DNA from: Bradysia coprophila
Lineage: Eukaryota > Arthropoda > Insecta > Diptera > Sciaridae
NCBI RefSeq assembly: GCF_014529535.1
Contig: NW_023504022.1
Coordinates: 10,107,028-10,171,027 of the forward strand
Reading direction: 5' to 3'
DNA: 64,000 bases
Part shown: positions 37,301 through 48,103 of the stretch, in pieces
Numbering within the stretch: position 1 is the first letter of the stretch
Layout of the letters: each line of letters opens with the position of its first letter
Made by a program: the position numbers and the translations under genes
The notes under the pieces: model-generated
What the model was told of the DNA's origin: nothing
Databases searched by the model: none
The model's input: the letters and a program-made list of their open reading frames with translations, nothing else

Positions 37301-37545
37301 CACAATATATTAAATTACAGGTTTAACTAATAACTGAACTACGTCCATGTAAATATTATTCGAAAATAAAATAAAAAATTTGAATTATGTGGTGACTGAC
37401 TCTCAATGAAAATGTTCGATTAAATTCAAGGTTTTGAACGGGCCGTAAAGACGATGTCATCGACCATAGATTGCATTGCCTTACCTGTCTTAGTTACAAC
37501 GATTGCAATTAAGAAACATAATCGACAAAAACCGATTTTCCACAT
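31382..37545 (-). CDS. Secreted lipase (pancreatic-lipase/phospholipase A1 family), frameshifted
   Basis: Neutral lipases of this family hydrolyse acylglycerols or phospholipids outside the cell. Exons on the minus strand: 37545-37485 (signal peptide, hydrophobic CFLIAIVVT), 32571-32133, 32076-31577 and 31502-31382. Visible marks: IVIHGFGGG (oxyanion region), the nucleophile in GYSVG, the acid in ITGLDPT, DIIHTGAGILG, and the histidine in CDHTKVTPYFIES. The C-terminus RGVYYVTTNAKPPYARG is typical. The third exon needs one extra base to stay in frame: coding reads through NGGTSQPGC, then resumes one frame off as QYNIPLVFRLF near 31812-31825. As written it would stop soon after. It is either a young pseudogene or a one-base sequence error. 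Intron 1 is about 4.9 kb and repeat-filled. Exon 1 fits by phase (one leftover G makes the Asp codon) and by its signal-peptide character. Confidence 0.8.
32644..32823. repeat. MITE with GTCATAGCACTGCTCCTAGC ends
   Basis: The left end is mirrored by GCTAGGACAAGTGCTATGAC at the right. Other copies: about 47050-47346 and 52212-52420. Lies in the lipase intron. Confidence 0.65.
33598..33666 (-). repeat. tRNA-like sequence (pseudogene or SINE head)
   Basis: On the minus strand TGGCTCATTTGTTAGA resembles a D-arm and A box, CATC...GATG an anticodon stem, and GGGTTCGGGACCC a T-arm and B box. The D stem is mismatched and the acceptor ends do not pair, so it is not a working tRNA. Confidence 0.45.
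36425..36621. mobile_element. hAT-like MITE (CAAGACTGTAAACTTTGGGG ends)
   Basis: A 197-bp relative of 21578-21718, with the 8-bp duplication GACGAAAT at 36417-36424 and 36622-36629. This fixes the family's duplication length at 8 bp. Confidence 0.8.
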
Positions 37546-38724
37546 CTTTCGAACATATCACTTTTAAATGTAAAATCCACATTTAATGTTCACTCAAGAT
37601 CATTAAAATTTTAAAAATTAATTTTCACTTTCAATCGGAGTAAATTTTTTGTTCCTACAAGTGTGGCTCTTTTTTACGCTTACATTCAACACTATACCTT
37701 CAACTAAAAAACTTGTTTATTTCTTGTCTTTAATGATTTCAAAACAGCTAGAGCAAATTGATCGTTACAATCGGAAATTTGTTATTACAGACAAACGATG
37801 CAGTTTGAAAACTTATCAAAATGCAAGTAAAAGTAACCGCGACATGACTCAATCAGATAATTTTCGCGTACTGTATAACAAAGTCTTCAAACATAAATGA
37901 ACTGGCAATTTTTTTACTGTTCGAATCTTTCAAGAAAAAAGCATATCGTTAAAGAGAGAGTTATGTTTACAAGCGTCCCACTACTCACGTTTTTTTTAAA
38001 TTTTGTATTTATCATGTGTAAGCCGTTGAAGGAGAGTGTAAGTATCTATCTATATATGCAGATGTTTGTGTATATAATTCTTCACCAAGTACCCTACCAC
38101 TCTGTAGATCGTTACCGATCTTTACCACATCGTGAGTGTATATTATGATTATCTCAGCGCTGATAAAAATATTCAGAGTGTGATAGCTTTTTCAGAGTAT
38201 TATTACAAAATATTATTACACAAACAATATACTTAACTCGTTATGTCCGGCACATGTCAATCATTTTTTTCTTTAAATGAATGGTTGAATATAATATTGC
38301 ATGCCCTTGAAAGAGGCGGCGAATATGGAATGTGGTCAGGTCTAGTACCCTAATTGTAAAAACGGCGTACCAGATCAATCTACTGATCTGACATATTCAT
38401 TCGTAGGCATACGAGGTTAGATATAATGGACAGAACACTAAACTCGAAATGGTAGAAAGGCTTTTAAAACATTAGGAGCAATCGAGTCTGCAACAACGAT
38501 TGTTGAACAAAAGTATTTTAAGAGATCGAGACTAATGTGGTATGTGCACGGTTACTTGTATTGCTACGTCAGTCATTGCAAATTTCTGCCGTAATTTGCA
38601 TAAAAAACTTTTTCGAAAAATGGAACAAAAACATTTTTTATTCAAATTAGCGAAAATACTACCATGATAGTTATATTAGCAATAACAGTATGTCTCGTCA
38701 TCTTTTATCGACAGCTACGAAAAC

Positions 38725-38929
38725 CAATGAAAGTAGATAAGTAGGTATGGCCAGTCCATACAAGTCGGAGCACATACGGATTTGCATGGCGCCACCTCAA
38801 ACGAACTCATTTCTAGTGGAAATTTGCACTAGAAATGAGTTCGTTTGAGGTAGCGCCATGCAAATCCGTATGTGCTCCGGCTAGAACAAATTTGAACGTT
38901 TGGCCATACCTATCTATTTACTTTCATTG
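38725..38929. mobile_element. hAT-like palindromic MITE with 8-bp duplication
   Basis: The ends CAATGAAAGTAGATAAGTAG and the near complement frame a near-perfect inner palindrome (GAACTCATTTCTAGTG / CACTAGAAATGAGTTC). ACGAAAAC flanks it at 38717-38724 and 38930-38937. A diverged relative is at 47735-47920. Confidence 0.88.
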
Positions 38930-39456
38930 ACGAAAACAACGAGTTCTGTATAGTGTTTTCTTATGAAGCCGAAAGAGATGAATTGAAGTAAAAGTTTTTA
39001 CATTGAATAGTAGGTGATCCTGTTAACAAAGTAACAGATTTTTTTAAAAGGTTAATATGACTCAGGCGGCAAGGAGGTGAAAAATCTTCCACAACAATTT
39101 CAGTTCGAATTGAAGAGAAGTCAAGGTCAACCAAGTATTCGTCAAAGCAACAAGAACAACGCTAAATATTCAATTTAATTGCCACTTGAAATTCCAATAT
39201 TTCCATTAAATTCCAAAAATTCCGCTTAATTCTAAAGTTTCCATTTAATTCCAAAAATTCCACTAAATTCCAGATATTCCATTTCTTATTTCTAAAATAT
39301 CATTGGCTTGTCTCAAAAATTCCACCCCACTAGGTGAAGCATTTTTGTCAAAAATATTCAAGAAAGTGAAATGTGAAAAGTTTGACATTACAGGTTAAGC
39401 CACTCACGAAGGTGGGTGACATCAAATTGGTTAAACATGCTGTGTGAAAAGTCAAC

Positions 39457-39669
39457 TTAACCTGTCACCTACGGCTAATCATCTGTTATCGATAACGACG
39501 ACAAAAATAATGACAAGCTCTGGGTAATATGGTTACTTATATGGTAAAATGCATATTAAAAAATTGAAGTACTAGATTTGAAATCAACAGATTAATCATA
39601 CTTTGATCCATGTAAGTAATAGACCCGATAATAATATTGGTTATATGCTTGCCGTCTGTAACAGGTTAA
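39457..39669. mobile_element. piggyBac-like MITE flanked by TTAA
   Basis: A 213-bp element from TTAACCTGTCACCTACGGC to GCCGTCTGTAACAGGTTAA. TTAA at both ends is the piggyBac target duplication. Confidence 0.75.
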
Positions 39670-39984
39670 AAACAACGTTTTTTTTGTCAAGTTGAATTCG
39701 TCATACAACGTCATAAACTAAGTTGATCACGAAGGCGGTGGCATCCAAATTTTCCTGTGTCGGAAGTACCTTAACCTGTTGTTTCAGAACCTTGACTCAA
39801 TCAAAGCTTTGACTCAATCGAAATTTACCAACAGTAGCCAATACGATGTTACCACACAAACGAAACAAATGTTTTTCTTATCACGGGCTACAAACGGCCT
39901 CAAGTTTTGAGCGACTTACAATCTACGGATCTTAGAGAGAAACCATAGAACAACAGATAACGGTCTGCACGGAAGAGGTTGAAA

Positions 39985-40143
39985 TAGCCGTATCTAATTA
40001 TCGAATCTTTTACTTCATTTGTTGTAACAATCACATTCCTATACAAAGTCAATTAAAGCAGAAAGTTCAGTTCGCTGTATTTATTTCCGACCCACTTATT
40101 TTTGTCGTCGATAACCAATGTGCAGCCATCTGTAAAAGGTTAA
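39985..40143. repeat. Fragment of the TTAA MITE family
   Basis: It contains AATCTTTTACTTCATTTGTT and ends GCCATCTGTAAAAGGTTAA; the other end is missing. Confidence 0.55.
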
Positions 40144-40394
40144 CCTAAAATAATTGATTTAAATAAATCGCATACCTTCCCTTCACTTACAAAACACTTT
40201 TTACATAAACAACCGAGACACTATGAACGGGTGCATAAACTGAACGTAGCAAACTCATTCACAAGACTGTTTGATTAACTTCATGGTAACGGCATGTTGT
40301 TTGATCTATAATCCAAATTCGTTGAAAGTTAAACATTTTGGCCCTAACTTTAAAATCCGTAAATTTTCTTGCCATTCTTTTTGGACAGGAGCGA

Positions 40395-43300
40395 ATGGAA
40401 GAACTGAAAGATGCAAGCATTCATCATACAGCCATCAAAATTTCCAATGAAATCAAAAATATGAAATTGTACGGTCAACTCTACAAAACAGTGCAAGTAA
40501 ACAATGTTAACGAATTCAGTTCAACAAAATTGATTTTGAGCTTGGAAAATATTTAATTAGAAATTGGTCTGCTCACCGGATGTAAACAAAGACAATATAA
40601 AAAGTACGCTGCAGGTGGCGATATTGGCGAACGGCCTCGATACTGGTATATAATATGCGCATGAGATAAAACAGAATTAATTTGAATTTGCTCCTTCAGA
40701 TATCCGAAACATTGTTTATCACTTGATTCGAAGCACTTTAAAGAATGAGTACAAATCAACAGGACTATCGGTATAGCTATACGACGCTTCTCGTTACCAC
40801 TTTCTGTTGCTCTGAAACTTTTATGTTACAGTCAGATCACCTGAACTATTTGAGACGGGCTGGCATTCAATGGGAACGCCGAGTACGAAAATCACTGTGC
40901 AACATGTGCAATGAAATGCAAGTTACATTACAAGGTCAACCGAGAATAAGTGTTGATAAGGAGGAACTATTGAACAAATGGAGTGAATTGAGTAACTATC
41001 AAATAGGTACCGTGGGTGTTGTGATGCATGTCTGAGATAAGGAAATTGAAAACTTTCGCTCGTTGTTAGATTTATCGAACTACAGACCCGTTTACGCACC
41101 GAAAGATTTGTTGGAAGTGTTGCTGTCGCTAAAGGGGCCACAAAGACAAGAAGATGAGTGAGTTCGGTGACATATATCGTGTGACCTTCTAATCGTCTTT
41201 GCCCTTTAAAACAGTCTCCACCCGAAGTGGGAATTCTCTCACATTGGCCTACCAGTAAAGAAAATCTACGATTTGCGAATGCATTTTCTCGATCTTATTC
41301 GAAATGAGAAAACAACGAACTGGTCGGTACAATGCCAGAAAGTATTGCAAAAAAGACACGCACCGCTGTGCCAACATCTGTTGAAACGAGGACAGACACC
41401 AACTCAGTATCGAGGGGCGTTTTGGTCATATGTTCTCGGAAGTCATGTTGAACAATACGTAACTACCCATACAAATTGAATATGTGTTAAAAATGAGATA
41501 TTCAACTGTAAATTGATTATTTTGTACAGGATCAGGATCATTGGGACAAACTGAAGTTGTCTGTGCTGAATACTGACCTAATAGTGGACAAGTTGATTTT
41601 TAAAGATGTTCAATTAACAGCCACCAACGATGATCAATATTTTGTTTTCGAAGATGTACTCTACCAGGTAACTATCGTACTCCTCTCTTTGTGTATAATA
41701 AAACTTGGTGAAAGTCTGTCAATTTACACAATGAATTCAGATTAAGTTTGGAAAATTTTCACGGGAAGTCAGGGCACCAAGACTACGGAGTACCCTTCCG
41801 AAAATTGTTATTTTTAAACTTGGTCGAGTCTTCTCTCACATCCATGGTACTGATTTTTCGTACCGATACGATTGGAATTACAACATCGACCGATTGCCAA
41901 TAAGTTCTCCAGTACCCACTCTGTCGCGTAGGTGTCCTGGCTCCTGATGCACCGAATAGTGCTATTTAAAATCGAAATTTTCTGCAGAGCCGCTGATTAA
42001 TAATATCCAAGAAACATCAAAAGTACTCGTCTGACTAACCTGTTACATACAGCAAGCATAATGTCTAGTATTATTATTGGGTCTATTACTTCCAACGATG
42101 AAAACACTTTTAATCGGTTTTAATTTTGTACTTCAACTTCAATTTGTTTAACATTCATTTTACTGTATATGCGACAGGTTAAAAAAACCCTCTACTTCAT
42201 CCGTTCTTATGTACAAATGCCCAGTATAATGGAGATAACGATACTGTGGTTGACTCTTATTTATGTAGTCGTTGTCAATAACAGATGATTACAGTAGTTT
42301 TTTCGTTATTGATTTATTTAGGTAATGCTCTGCTTCTCTCGGGATACGGAAATTCACCAAATTATTAACCAAGACGTGGTTAACAACAGTAAAACAAAAC
42401 AATATGACGGACCTCCGTCAGTGGTTCCATTTCACGGGATATGCATGTTCGGTAACTATGCTCATTAAAAACAATAATTTAGTTTGACTTGCGCACTGAT
42501 TAATTTGGCCATTCTTCTAACGAAATTCATTTATTTTCATCCAATTAAAAATAAATTTTCATTTCTTTTCAACAGCCGCACCATTTTGTTACATTTTTGA
42601 TTCACCTGTTAAACTTTATTTCACATTTCGAGCTTTTTATATTCGATACTGTCATCGACTAACTACAATCAACACTCATCCACAGGTATGATCATTCTAT
42701 TTTTATGCTTTTTCGTTTTTCTTTTTCTTTTAAGTCTTTTCGTTTATCTTCAAGTTCATATTCTCTTATCAAGTAATGGTTCTATGATACTCTGCAATAG
42801 CAAAGAGATTGTAAAACAAGTCATCCCTTTTAGAAACGACAAGAGTAATCATTAAATCTTTTACTTCTTCTGTTGCCTAGCATGACCTTTTACTTGACAA
42901 ATAATCTTTTACTTCGATTATTTTAACATAAGTTTTGCTACAAATGACCACATTAACCATATTTGCCATAACATATTCCAACCGTTTATTAAAGCTTCAG
43001 ACACTCTTATTTCGTAATGATACCGTTCTCTGTAACCAGGACATATTTCAGGATTTTTTATCGAGAATTTCGAGTCTTTTCAAGAATTTTGGGAATTATC
43101 GAAAATTTTCGGAAATTTAAGGAATTCCGAGAATTTTTCAAAAATTTCAGGAATTTTCAAGAATTTAATTTCTTGAAAATACTCGTTTGAATTTCAAGCA
43201 TTTTCAAAAATATTCAAGAATAAATTTCACGAAAATAGGCCTTTCCTGTAAGGCTATCTACACCAAAACTGTTAGATAACGTCAAAACATACGAGTAACA

Positions 43301-44160
43301 GGGACTTCTCCATATCTCGTAATCGTATAGTTGTATGAATGGGAGTGAGAGGGGAGATCCGATGTACAGTACGTGTGAGTGAGAGGTACGATTACAAGAT
43401 AGTGAACAAACCTGTAGTCTAATTTTAGGCTTATGTCAAAACCGACAATCCAAATTCTCAGTTCATTAGACCTTTAGTCGTCGCTTCTTCATTGTCTTCC
43501 TGGTAATTTTGATTAACAACCTAGACTATGATGGCGACGGCGAAGGTATAGTTAAACTTCACGTTCGTTGATGCTACTGTGGAGGAAGATAAAATCGTTA
43601 TTTACCCCAAGAAAGAATGCATTCCATTCGACCAGAATCCTTGCACTTAACAGTCCATTGTCCATTTTCGTTGTAGGGTATCGTCAGCTTGTGTTTGTTG
43701 TTCGAAAAATTACTCCAAACTCATGAGCCAGAACTGTGGTCCCATTTCCGCGAAATTCAGATTCAACCGTAAGTATAAGACCGGTAAAAACTTGCTTGTG
43801 ATGTTAAACGGGTAATCAGTTTTATCAACATTTAGGATACGAATCGTTTTCAAATGGCTGATGAGAGCTTTCAGCGGCCATCTACCACCGGACGAACTGC
43901 TGATATTATGGGATTTGGTAACGACAAAAAGAAACTTGTTGTGGTCAACCTTGCGAGTATAACGACGTTGATCTTTCTAGATTCTAGGCTTCGACAGTTT
44001 GGAGATAATCCCGCTACTCGCAATTGTGATACTGAGCTTTCGCAAAGAAAGTCTAATGCAGGTCGAAACTCTGGAGAACATTGAAGCTGTTTTGGCTGAT
44101 TTGTCATCCATTAAAATTTTGCCTCTGCTTCAATTAGCTTTAACGACCAACAGGGATTAA
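40395..44160 (+). CDS. TBC1D19: TBC1D19 homologue (TBC/RabGAP-like domain protein)
   Basis: TBC proteins usually stimulate GTP hydrolysis by Rab GTPases on membranes; the role of TBC1D19 itself is little known. Eleven exons: 40395-40496, 40615-40645, 40700-40770, 40832-41157, 41215-41458, 41530-41667, 42322-42451, 42576-42685, 43677-43768, 43836-43917 and 43981-44160 (TAA), keeping frame throughout. Family stretches: WERRVRKSLCNMCNEMQ, LSNYRPVYAPKDLLEVL, YRGAFWSYVLG, LIFKDVQLTATNDDQYFVFE, VPFHGICMFAAPFCYIF, GIVSLCLLFEKLLQTHEPEL and IVFKWLMRAFSGHLP. The usual arginine-finger motif IxxDxxR reads LIFKDVQLT, as I recall for vertebrate TBC1D19, so classic GAP activity is doubtful. In-frame TGA at 41033-41035 lies within a possible 30-nt intron, 41012-41041. 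About 491 residues without that piece. AATAAA at 44245. Exons 1-3 are the least certain. Confidence 0.87.
42035..42292. repeat. Diverged TTAA-type MITE in a TBC1D19 intron
   Basis: AACCTGTTACATACAGCAAGCATAATG at the left (first 20 bases AACCTGTTACATACAGCAAG) and GTTGTCAATAACAGATGATT at the right match the family at 23930, 39457 and 56647. Confidence 0.55.
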
Positions 44161-44605
44161 ATTATTTGCAACCGAAGATGGGTGTGCCCATAGCCGACAT
44201 TGTTTTCCGTTTCGAACACTAATTTTGAGTTCGTAGAAATTTTTAATAAAATGTTGAATGTGGCGGCGCGTTTTTTTTTTGTATTCATTTGTTTCTGGTC
44301 GATAAGAAGACCCTCTCCACCCGAATCAATAATGTGCTTGTGTGCGTCAAAATGATTTATTAAACGAAACTGATAAATTGGTTGTTCTTCACATTTTTGT
44401 CGAAACAATTTTTTCTTAAAAAAAGCAACGAAACTCCGTTCAACACACGTAAACATAAGTAGACAACGGGAAAGACTTCCATCAGAACATTGTTACATAC
44501 ACTCTACACATCATGTTATGTGATAAATTCAAACTCATCATCAGATTCACCATTATTTGTAAGTTGATCGAAGTCTAAATCGAAATGGACAGAAGAAAAT
44601 GCATT
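44161..44605. other. Convergent 3' region of TBC1D19 and Atg4
   Basis: TBC1D19 ends at 44160 (+) and Atg4 at 44606 (-). AATAAA for the plus gene is at 44245-44250. The minus gene's AATAAA is at 44356-44361 (TTTATT on plus). The untranslated ends lie close together but these signals need not make them overlap. Confidence 0.55.
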
Positions 44606-46632
44606 TCAATAAACCGCTTGAACCGCTTGCATCAACTCGAATGAATGTTTTGTTTTACCTTCTTCTGTACATCCAGCAGCCGAGCTTTGTTCATTCGCTG
44701 CTCGCGACAACCATGGTGCCTGGCCAGTCTTTGTTACTTCAAATAGAGGTTGAATGGCAGTGTCGGCAACGTCACTTTGAAAACGTTTCGTCAATTGGGT
44801 GAATTCGTCTTTTGTTTTGCATAGGAAACACTACATGAATATGCACAACATGTTAACAGCCTATTAGGAAAATCGGCGACAAACAAAATTACCACAGCCA
44901 GCGAAGGGTCTATGTCTTTGAAATTGATCCGAGCAGCGTATTTTTGATGAAACGTTTCGTCCATTTCCACTTCCGTTTCAGTAGATTTGTCTCCGATCGA
45001 TCCACTTCTTTGTGTCGTATGAGGGTCTGTAAAGCAATAATAACGTCGAGATCAACCCGATTTCCAACCGAGACATATGTTTAACTCAAAATGCATTTTA
45101 AACTGGTCGATAACGTACCCAAATAGAGAGCTTCGTCTCCCACATATCCAATGAAATATAATGCCCGATTCGGTCTCCCGCCGATCATTCCAACTGTACC
45201 CGGTAATTCGAAGCACTTTTTCAGTGCGTCAATGTATATGGGATTTATGTCGCTTAGACCCAACCGCAGAGGGACTATCAGAAGGAGCGGTTTCCACGAG
45301 TCTTGATTGTCTTGGCAGAGATTAACTAAAACGAAAAAATTTAAAGATTTTTTCAATTTTTTTCTGCGGCCGCAATAAGACCCGTAGATCGATTCTTACT
45401 TATTTCATCAGTGACCACAACGTTATCCATTGCGACATGTACCACTATTGAACACCAATCATCGTATTTGACTAGTTTTCTGGAAGGACAACGCACAAAT
45501 TGATGTAGGAAATAAGGAGCTGCGATAGGTTTCCATCTCCCACAAACACAACACAACTTCAACAATCGGAACAGGTCAGATACCTCTTGATCTGAACCTG
45601 AATTTCAGATCGTCCTGATAATATTTGAATCTGAACTGACCTAACCTGAATTTACATGAAATCTGAAAATTGGTAATAGTTCAGGCAAACCTCAGACCTA
45701 ACCTGATTTACCTGAACTTTTACTAATTTTCAGATGATTTACACGAATTTACCTGAAATCTAAAAATTAGTAAAAGTTCAGGTAAATCAGATCAGGTCTA
45801 GGTACAGATCAGGTCTTGGCATACCTGAAAAAATTCCAGGTAAACCTGAAATCTGATCCGATTTACCTGAACTTTCACTAATTATCAGATTTCAGACATA
45901 TTCAGTTCAGGTAAAAATTTTCATTTCAGACTCAGTTCTAATCCGATTCAGATAATCTGAGCTACAGGTTTCAGGTCGACCTTATTCCGATCCTTATATA
46001 ATCAACAGTCTTCGACTATTTTAACCTGAAAAGTTACCTTAAGACCTGGCATACTGTATTTGGTCCAAACCATTCGCCAACTTTTTTATTCTCCGAGTCA
46101 CCCATCAACGTAATCTGATGAATCGAAAACGGACTCTTGCGGCCGTCCTCAAATCGATTAACAATTTTCAAATAAGTCGGATCCCGTGTCGTTGGCGTCC
46201 AGAACCAATCTCTTCCCAAGTGCAAATCAATAAGCGATTGTGCTAACACCATTTGACCACAACGCAACATCTGTAACGTGATTGACCCTTGACATTAATC
46301 GATAGACGAATAACAGTGAAAAATCGGTTCACTAACACAACCCCAGCCCCTATCGGAAGTTAATTGAGGACTGCCAATAGGAACGAAGCCACGTCGGTAT
46401 GTGCACCAGAGTCTTGACTGGACATCTCGTCTTATCGTTTCCAATTCTGACCAGAAAAGAAAAATTTTGAAAAATTGAAATTCGCTGCTGTTCACGATGC
46501 TGTCAACGTACCTTGAATTGCATTGTATTGCTTGCCCAATATCCAAACGGGATCATTAGTTTTGGGTATATCATCTGGCTCCGATAAAATTCCAGCATCC
46601 TGGCCTAGGTACGCTTCAAATACGCTATCCAT
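44606..46632 (-). CDS. Atg4: Atg4 cysteine protease (autophagy)
   Basis: Atg4 trims the C-terminus of Atg8/LC3 proteins to expose the glycine used for lipidation, and later removes the lipid; it acts in the cytosol at forming autophagosomes. Exons (minus): 46632-46512, 46446-46337, 46270-46038, 45479-45400, 45325-45119, 45026-44893 and 44830-44606, giving 369 residues in frame. The catalytic Cys is residue 77, in DRGWGC|MLRCGQM, split across an intron right after the Cys codon. The Asp and His are in DPHTTQ (about 251 and 253); the Asp codon spans an intron. Further matches: TNDPVWILGKQYN, WCTYRRGFVPI, GGRPNRALYFIGYVGDE and the tail CFLCKTKDEF. The start at 46632 is the family-like MDSVFEAYLG; the frame stays open upstream but has no ATG. 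Confidence 0.93.
45570..46000. repeat. ACCTGAAC/GTTCAGGT low-complexity repeat in an Atg4 intron
   Basis: Many imperfect copies of TTACCTGAACTTT and its complement AAAGTTCAGGTAA occur. A similar stretch is at about 52930-53085. Confidence 0.6.
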
Positions 46633-47049
46633 CTTCCTGATAACATTGGCATACAAGCTGCTGATTCGATCTATATTGGCAAATGATTGTGGATATTTTA
46701 TAGCTAACCACAAAATTGCACACAAAACCAATACGACAGCTAGATAAAGAATTTTGCTGTTTGTTTTTGATACGTCTTCAGTAGAATAAAAGAAAACAAC
46801 AATGGTGACATACAAGAATATTGAAAAATGTATATATCGATGTGCAAAACGGGCAAAACGTCAATCCCCTCCCATCTCTCTTTGAAATATCTTTGTTTGG
46901 TTGGTTCAGTTCCAGTGACATCATACAAAATACAAAAACAGCTGATACGCGTTTTGTAAATATTATTATAGGGTGGGCCGGACGAATCGGTGCATTACAT
47001 GGATGACATTTGACAGTAATTTGACAATTCGTATGGCATTCGACACAGC

Positions 47050-47346
47050 ACTGCTTCTAGCATGAACATAAAACATATTCGGAGGCTGATGAGATCACAG
47101 TATGCACTGCGTTTCTTTTGTACAATTACTTGTGTTCGTTATATGAACTATAATACAAACAATCCTAAGCCTCCAAATGTGGTGTTAAGGAATCTCGCGC
47201 CGCGTAATTCACAATAATTCACAAAGTGACATATTCCTTATACAAAATGTGTCAAAATGTAAATTATTGTGAATGACACGGCGCGAGATTCCAAGCAACC
47301 CCAAATGTGACACTTGTCAATTTAGTGTTCATGCTAGGAGCAGTGC
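47050..47346. repeat. MITE, GCACTGCTTCTAGCATGAAC ends
   Basis: The left end is mirrored by GTTCATGCTAGGAGCAGTGC at the right; an inner palindrome carries ATCTCGCGCCG and its complement. Confidence 0.65.
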
Positions 47347-47734
47347 CTTGCCTTCCAACAGACCTATACACTGTTACATGGAAAGGAATTTCTGACCACT
47401 TTTGACTAATCAAGCGTTTTCTGAAGCAAGAAAACCCTCAAAATTCCTCTTATGAGAATGTTCAGTGGATTGAGGATGTTTCGATGCCAAATCGTATCGT
47501 ATAAAAAAAACTAGTTATACCTTATGTCTCATCAATGAGTATTTGCTCTCCGTCAACCCTCTAATACGTATATTTGACATTTTCAATGCATCAATCAATC
47601 AATATTTCCATCAACGTGTGAGTATAAATGGGGACAGTCAACGCACTCCAAGAATAGGCAGAGGAACAGATTTGTATTCACTGTTTTAATGTTCCTTTAT
47701 TTTGTATGGAAATGGCACCCACGCTAAAAAAAAT

Positions 47735-47920
47735 CAATGAATGTACAAACCAGGTATGGTCAGTTCATACAAACCGGAGGACATGCCGATTTCATAAAAA
47801 CAAACTCACCTTTTTCAATTAAAATCATTGAGAGGTGAGTTTCTTTATATGAAATCGCTATTTCCTCCGCTTCATACAAATTTTGACATTAGACCATTCC
47901 TATAGAGTATACTTTCATTG
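47735..47920. repeat. Diverged relative of the 38725 MITE
   Basis: CAATGAATGTACAAACCAGG at the left and ACTTTCATTG at the right, with an inner AACTCACCTTTT/AGGTGAGTTT palindrome. No clear duplication. Confidence 0.55.
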
Positions 47921-48103
47921 CTCTAAATAGGGTACTGAAACTTGTGAGTTTGTCACACAACTGTAAAACACTTTTTCTTGAATAAGTGCGTTGAGGAAAG
48001 TCATAACCACCAATCATCTTCAAGTCACGGTAACCTCACTTAAGCTTAGTTAATTTTTTTCAATGGACGTCGACACAAGGTATGGTCGAATGTCAAACTT
48101 TGT

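Larger units (their letters stand above)
32824..37484. other. Lipase intron 1, no other gene seen
   Basis: AT-rich sequence with a tRNA-like piece (33598-33666) and the MITE at 36425-36621. Frames of up to 89 codons occur but show no domain, signal or splice logic that I could support. Confidence 0.45.
37546..40394. other. Intergenic between lipase and TBC1D19, repeats only
   Basis: The lipase and TBC1D19 genes diverge from here, so both promoters should lie within it, but no core element can be fixed. It holds the MITEs at 38725-38929 and 39457-39669, a fragment at 39985-40143, and an ATTCCA-rich stretch at 39180-39320. Confidence 0.45.
46633..48103. other. Intergenic, MITE-rich, includes the Atg4 promoter side
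   Basis: It holds MITEs at about 47050-47346 (with an inner palindrome around AATTCACAATAATTCAC) and 47735-47920. Just before the retroelement fragment, 48078-48115 again resembles the latter family (GGTATGGTC, GGAGGACATGC). Confidence 0.5.

Noticed and set aside
43060..43240. GAATTTTC/GAAAATTC repeats as a CRISPR-like or regulatory array
   Set aside because: Units are irregular and without unique spacers; plain low-complexity intron DNA.
46633..46815. In-frame upstream extension of Atg4 with a hydrophobic helix
   Set aside because: The frame is open but begins with TTG and has no ATG before 46632; the family-like start is at 46632, so this is more likely 5' untranslated sequence.
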